A stretch of 64,000 bases of DNA, from positions 108,189 to 172,188 of the forward strand of contig JAVKDO010000134.1 of the NCBI GenBank assembly GCA_040222235.1. Reading direction: 5' to 3'. The notes under the pieces were generated by a model that worked only from the letters and a program-made list of their open reading frames with translations, had not been told where the DNA came from and did no database searches. Source of the stretch: UBA6059 sp040222235. Its GTDB lineage: Bacteria > Bacteroidota > Bacteroidia > Cytophagales > Cyclobacteriaceae. The position numbers were made by a program, and so were the translations under genes. This document shows, in pieces, positions 61,739 to 64,000 of the stretch (position 1 is its first letter; each line of letters opens with the position of its first letter).

Positions 61739-62635
61739 TTAAACATATTCCATACTGTTCTCTTCCACAAATTCGATTAACTCTTCGAGTCTGTTGAAGA
61801 TGAGTACATTATCAGGGAGTTGGATATCTTGTCCTACGACTTGGTAGCCAGTGAGCAAGACCACTGAATCCTTAAATTTCTCAGCTACCGTGTCTACATA
61901 GTTTTGAATTTCAGCAGGGCCAGGCATAGAAGTCAACACTGTAAGTATGTAGTCTGGCCTGTGAATCTTGTATACCTCCTCTAAATCATGGAGTGGAAGC
62001 GATTGGCCCAGATAGATCGTTCGACTTTGTCTAGTCTTTATTAAAAAATCTGCAAAAAGTAGGCTGAGCTCATGCATCTCACCTTCTGGTAGATAGAGCA
62101 CATACTTTTTTGATTTCTCATGGATGGAAACAAATTGTCCATCAATTGCCACTATTATTTTCTGCCGCACTAGGTTCGTAATGAAATGTTCTTGTGCAGG
62201 ATTAATCGCTCCAGTCTGCCAGAGTATACCAATCTTTGAGAGGAATGGATAAACGATATTGATCATGGTCTTCTCAAATCCGATTTTGAGGATGTTAGTC
62301 GACATGATCTTTTCAAACCTATCCTCGTCAAGATCCACCATTGAGAGAACCAACGCATGAATCTGATCTGGATACTTCAGGTTCTTTTCTGTAATCTGGA
62401 GAACAGCATCCTTCATCTCCGCAACTGACATTTCAGCGATCTTGGAGATTTTATAGCCGTTATCTTTTAGTAATGCCACGTTGAGGACTAATCGCAGGTC
62501 TCGATCGTCATAATAGCGAATGTTCGTATCAGTCCGACTTGGATTGATAAATTCATAGCGCTGCTCCCATATCCTTATGGTGTGCGCTTTAATACCTGAT
62601 AAATGTTCGAGATCCTTGATTGAGTAGTTGCTCAC
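61739..62635 (-). CDS. MerR-type regulator with B12-binding domain (CarH-like)
   Basis: 298 residues. N-terminal MerR helix-turn-helix (YSIKDLEHLSGIKAHTIRIWEQRY), helical bundle, then a cobalamin-binding domain. The light-sensing residues of CarH have counterparts: Trp139 and Glu149-His150 in LWQTGAINPAQEH, spaced as Trp131/Glu141-His142 in CarH, and His188 in GEMHEL as lower axial ligand (the following Gly of the ExHxxG pattern is Ser). In the dark such proteins bind DNA with adenosylcobalamin and block crt promoters; light breaks the cofactor. Next to the crt sigma factor, this is the likely light switch. Confidence 0.88.
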   Translation of the reverse strand: MSNYSIKDLEHLSGIKAHTIRIWEQRYEFINPSRTDTNIRYYDDRDLRLVLNVALLKDNGYKISKIAEMSVAEMKDAVLQITEKNLKYPDQIHALVLSMVDLDEDRFEKIMSTNILKIGFEKTMINIVYPFLSKIGILWQTGAINPAQEHFITNLVRQKIIVAIDGQFVSIHEKSKKYVLYLPEGEMHELSLLFADFLIKTRQSRTIYLGQSLPLHDLEEVYKIHRPDYILTVLTSMPGPAEIQNYVDTVAEKFKDSVVLLTGYQVVGQDIQLPDNVLIFNRLEELIEFVEENSMEYV

Positions 62636-62649
62636 AGCTCTTTCCTTTT

Positions 62650-62696
62650 AGTTAACTCTTTTACCCGTGCAATTGCATTTTATTGAGATGTTAACT
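62650..62696. promoter_or_regulatory. candidate operator sites before the MerR-type gene
   Basis: Two GTTAACT sequences (62651-62657 and 62690-62696) about 40 bases apart. GTTAAC is self-complementary. Similar half-sites occur before the sigma factor gene. No TAnnTTTG box was found here. Confidence 0.35.
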
Positions 62697-62705
62697 AGTT
62701 GCCTA

Positions 62706-63344
62706 TCATAATGTTCTTAGAACATTCAATACCGCAAAGAAAATTAATTGGGCAAATGCCAAATATGGAGCCGCACCATTCTTACTAGTGTGCTCTATTC
62801 GACTGTAAATCGCATGAAGGAGTAAGGCGGTTACAAACCACCCAAAATAGTTTTGGAGTGGGATAACGTCACCCGACCAAGTCCAATAGTCAAACTGTAT
62901 CGCCACTGGTTCGATGAGTAGGTCCATGAGTACCATGAGCGCGGCACCTATTGCGATCTGTAGGGCTAGCACTCCTGTTATTCTTTTTGCGATAGCGCTG
63001 GTGTAATAAATCATCATCAGCCAGTTGACCCCTATAATGAGAGGGGTCTGCCAAAGCTGAAAGCCCAGCGTCTTACCGTAAGTATAGTTACCAAAGATCT
63101 GACCTGTATTGACACCTACCACTTCTACTAGGTATCCCAATAGTCCAACAAGAAGACTGAGCAGTATAAACTGATTGTTCCGATTGGTGTGCAGCCAGAG
63201 TAATAGTCCTAGTGAAATCAACAGGTTAAACGGTGTAAGAAACTGGAATAGCTCTCGAGTCGCTTCTATACTGAAGCCTGCTATCCCTACGAGGTGCAGG
63301 ATAATGAATACCCACCCAACTATTTGTTCTTTTGATTTCTTCAT
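62706..63344 (-). CDS. cruF: carotenoid 1',2'-hydratase-like membrane protein (CruF/DUF422)
   Basis: 212 residues, about seven membrane helices. LGYLVEVVGVNTGQIFGNYTYG and DLLIEPVAIQFDYWTW are the conserved Glu/Asn and Asp/Glu motifs of the CruF family, which adds water across the end of the psi ring to give a 1'-hydroxyl. With CrtZ and one cyclised end this fits a monocyclic xanthophyll such as saproxanthin or a myxol type, though the 3',4'-desaturase is not in the window. First gene of the cluster in transcription order. Confidence 0.85.
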   Translation of the reverse strand: MKKSKEQIVGWVFIILHLVGIAGFSIEATRELFQFLTPFNLLISLGLLLWLHTNRNNQFILLSLLVGLLGYLVEVVGVNTGQIFGNYTYGKTLGFQLWQTPLIIGVNWLMMIYYTSAIAKRITGVLALQIAIGAALMVLMDLLIEPVAIQFDYWTWSGDVIPLQNYFGWFVTALLLHAIYSRIEHTSKNGAAPYLAFAQLIFFAVLNVLRTL

Positions 63345-63358
63345 ACGGAACTCACCCG

Positions 63359-63366
63359 TAACTTTG
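63359..63366 (+). promoter_or_regulatory. Bacteroidota -7 promoter box for the DUF4286 gene
   Basis: TAACTTTG matches TAnnTTTG and lies 20 bases before ATG 63387. Confidence 0.4.
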
Positions 63367-63386
63367 AACTCAAAACAAAGTTTGCG

Positions 63387-63692
63387 ATGATCTTATATAA
63401 TGTAACTGTAAATATTGAAAAAGATGTCGAATCAGAGTGGCTGAATTGGATGCGCACGGAGCATATCCCGGCAGTGCTAGATACAGGTCTCTTCAAGCAC
63501 AACAGGATATTTAGGCTCCTTAACGAGACGGAGAATGAAGACACGACATACTCTATCCAATATTTTGCAGAAAGCATGAATCATGTGGAGGTCTATCTCG
63601 ACAAATTTGCCCCCGAGCTTGTGAAGGAGCATATGGACCGTTACAAATACAAGCACGTGGCTTTCCGTACTGTGATGGAAGAGGTCGTTTAG
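63387..63692 (+). CDS. DUF4286 family protein
   Basis: 101 residues. YNVTVNIEKDVESEWLNWMRTEHIPAVLDTGLF matches the start of DUF4286, a dimeric alpha-beta barrel-like (ferredoxin-fold) domain of Bacteroidota. His in RTEHIPAV and the C-terminal YKYKHVAFRTVMEEV are typical. Function unknown; usually one copy per genome. Overlaps the convergent acetyltransferase gene by 4 bases. Confidence 0.88.
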   Translation: MILYNVTVNIEKDVESEWLNWMRTEHIPAVLDTGLFKHNRIFRLLNETENEDTTYSIQYFAESMNHVEVYLDKFAPELVKEHMDRYKYKHVAFRTVMEEVV

Positions 63693-64000
63693 AAGTCTAC
63701 GTTACAGTTGAGCCAGCCTTTATCTATGGACGCACCGTACTTTTCATAGAAGCGAATGGCAGGTTCGTTCCAATCTAGTACCTGCCACATCACACCTGTA
63801 CAGTTAGTGGATTTGGCTTCCTTGACGATCCCATCCAGCAGGGCCAACCCCAGGCCGCTACCACGAGCTTTTTTAGTGACGATCAGGTCTTCCAGATAGA
63901 GTCGCTTGCCTTTCCAAGTGGAATACCGCATATAATAGATTGCTGTACCCAGAATAACCCCATCTTTTTCAGCCACAAAAAAACTGAAGATGGGATGTTC
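63689..64000 (-). CDS. GNAT family N-acetyltransferase, partial
   Basis: At least 104 residues, running off the right edge (first readable residues EHPIFSFFVAEKDG). The acetyl-CoA-binding motif is KKARGSGLGLALLDG (R/Q-x-x-G-x-G/A), followed by VMWQVLDWNEPAIRFYEKYGA, as in GNAT and spermidine/diamine-type acetyltransferases. Substrate unknown. Confidence 0.88.
   Translation of the reverse strand, partial: EHPIFSFFVAEKDGVILGTAIYYMRYSTWKGKRLYLEDLIVTKKARGSGLGLALLDGIVKEAKSTNCTGVMWQVLDWNEPAIRFYEKYGASIDKGWLNCNVDF

Noticed and set aside
1..64000. CRISPR arrays, tRNA and rRNA genes, prophage
   Set aside because: No regularly spaced direct repeats, no tRNA-like cloverleaf or rRNA sequence, and no phage structural genes were seen.

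Overview
The window looks like a chromosomal segment of a Bacteroidota bacterium, most likely of the Cytophagales. Signs of this are a TonB-dependent receptor paired with a DUF4249 lipoprotein, DUF2807, DUF4286 and DUF6452/DUF6048-type proteins, an E1 alpha/beta fusion dehydrogenase, bacillithiol genes, a carotenoid cluster with a CruF-type gene, almost no Shine-Dalgarno sites, and several TAnnTTTG (-7) promoter boxes. No rRNA, tRNA, CRISPR array or prophage was seen. Family names come from recognising motifs by eye; no database search was run.

Layout. 1-4.6 kb: the edge of a toxin-antitoxin pair, a DUF2807 protein, a secreted aspartyl protease, an NTF2-like protein and a penicillin-acylase family enzyme. 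4.6-10.2 kb: bestrophin, a TauE/SafE permease, lipA, a barrel-like protein, OsmC, a YtxJ bacilliredoxin and a secreted repeat protein with no ordinary start codon. 10.3-14.9 kb: E1 alpha/beta fusion, M16 peptidase, ispF, mnmD. 14.9-25.3 kb: DUF4249/TonB receptor pair, a TPR-CHAT protein, and a small secreted helical protein with a second outer-membrane receptor. 25.3-32.5 kb: an FtsX-type permease split by a frameshift, then the tight series rimO-bshC-5-FTHF ligase-ypdA. 32.5-38.4 kb: the DUF6452/DUF6048 pair and an esterase divergent from an ABC ATPase/permease pair (the tesA-ybbA-ybbP arrangement). 38.4-39.5 kb: a REP-associated tyrosine transposase (RAYT) with 33-bp palindromes on both sides. 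39.5-47.9 kb: acyl-CoA ligase, flavin amine oxidase, KAS III, an orphan NUMOD4 protein, a lipoprotein pullulanase and a nucleoid-associated protein.

47.9-55.8 kb is a self-contained signalling module. Two tandem FtsX-type permeases are transcribed toward the left. Each carries the same -24-like element and, exactly 73 bp further upstream, the same GGAAC/GTTCC array. They are divergent from an NtrC-type sigma-54 activator and its histidine kinase, the likely user of these sites.

55.8-63.4 kb is a carotenoid cluster: cruF, a MerR regulator with a B12-binding domain that keeps the CarH light-sensing residues, an ECF sigma factor, crtI, crtB, a lycopene cyclase, ispH and crtZ. An AbrB-like antitoxin with a damaged doc toxin gene sits between crtI and crtB. 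The window ends with a DUF4286 protein and a partial GNAT acetyltransferase.

Across the whole window the octamer CCGRTAGG occurs about 25 times by eye count, roughly eight times chance. Twice it forms an inverted pair inside a terminator, the arrangement known for DNA uptake sequences in other bacteria. This, the duplicated sigma-54-type control region and the RAYT/REP island are the most interesting signals.
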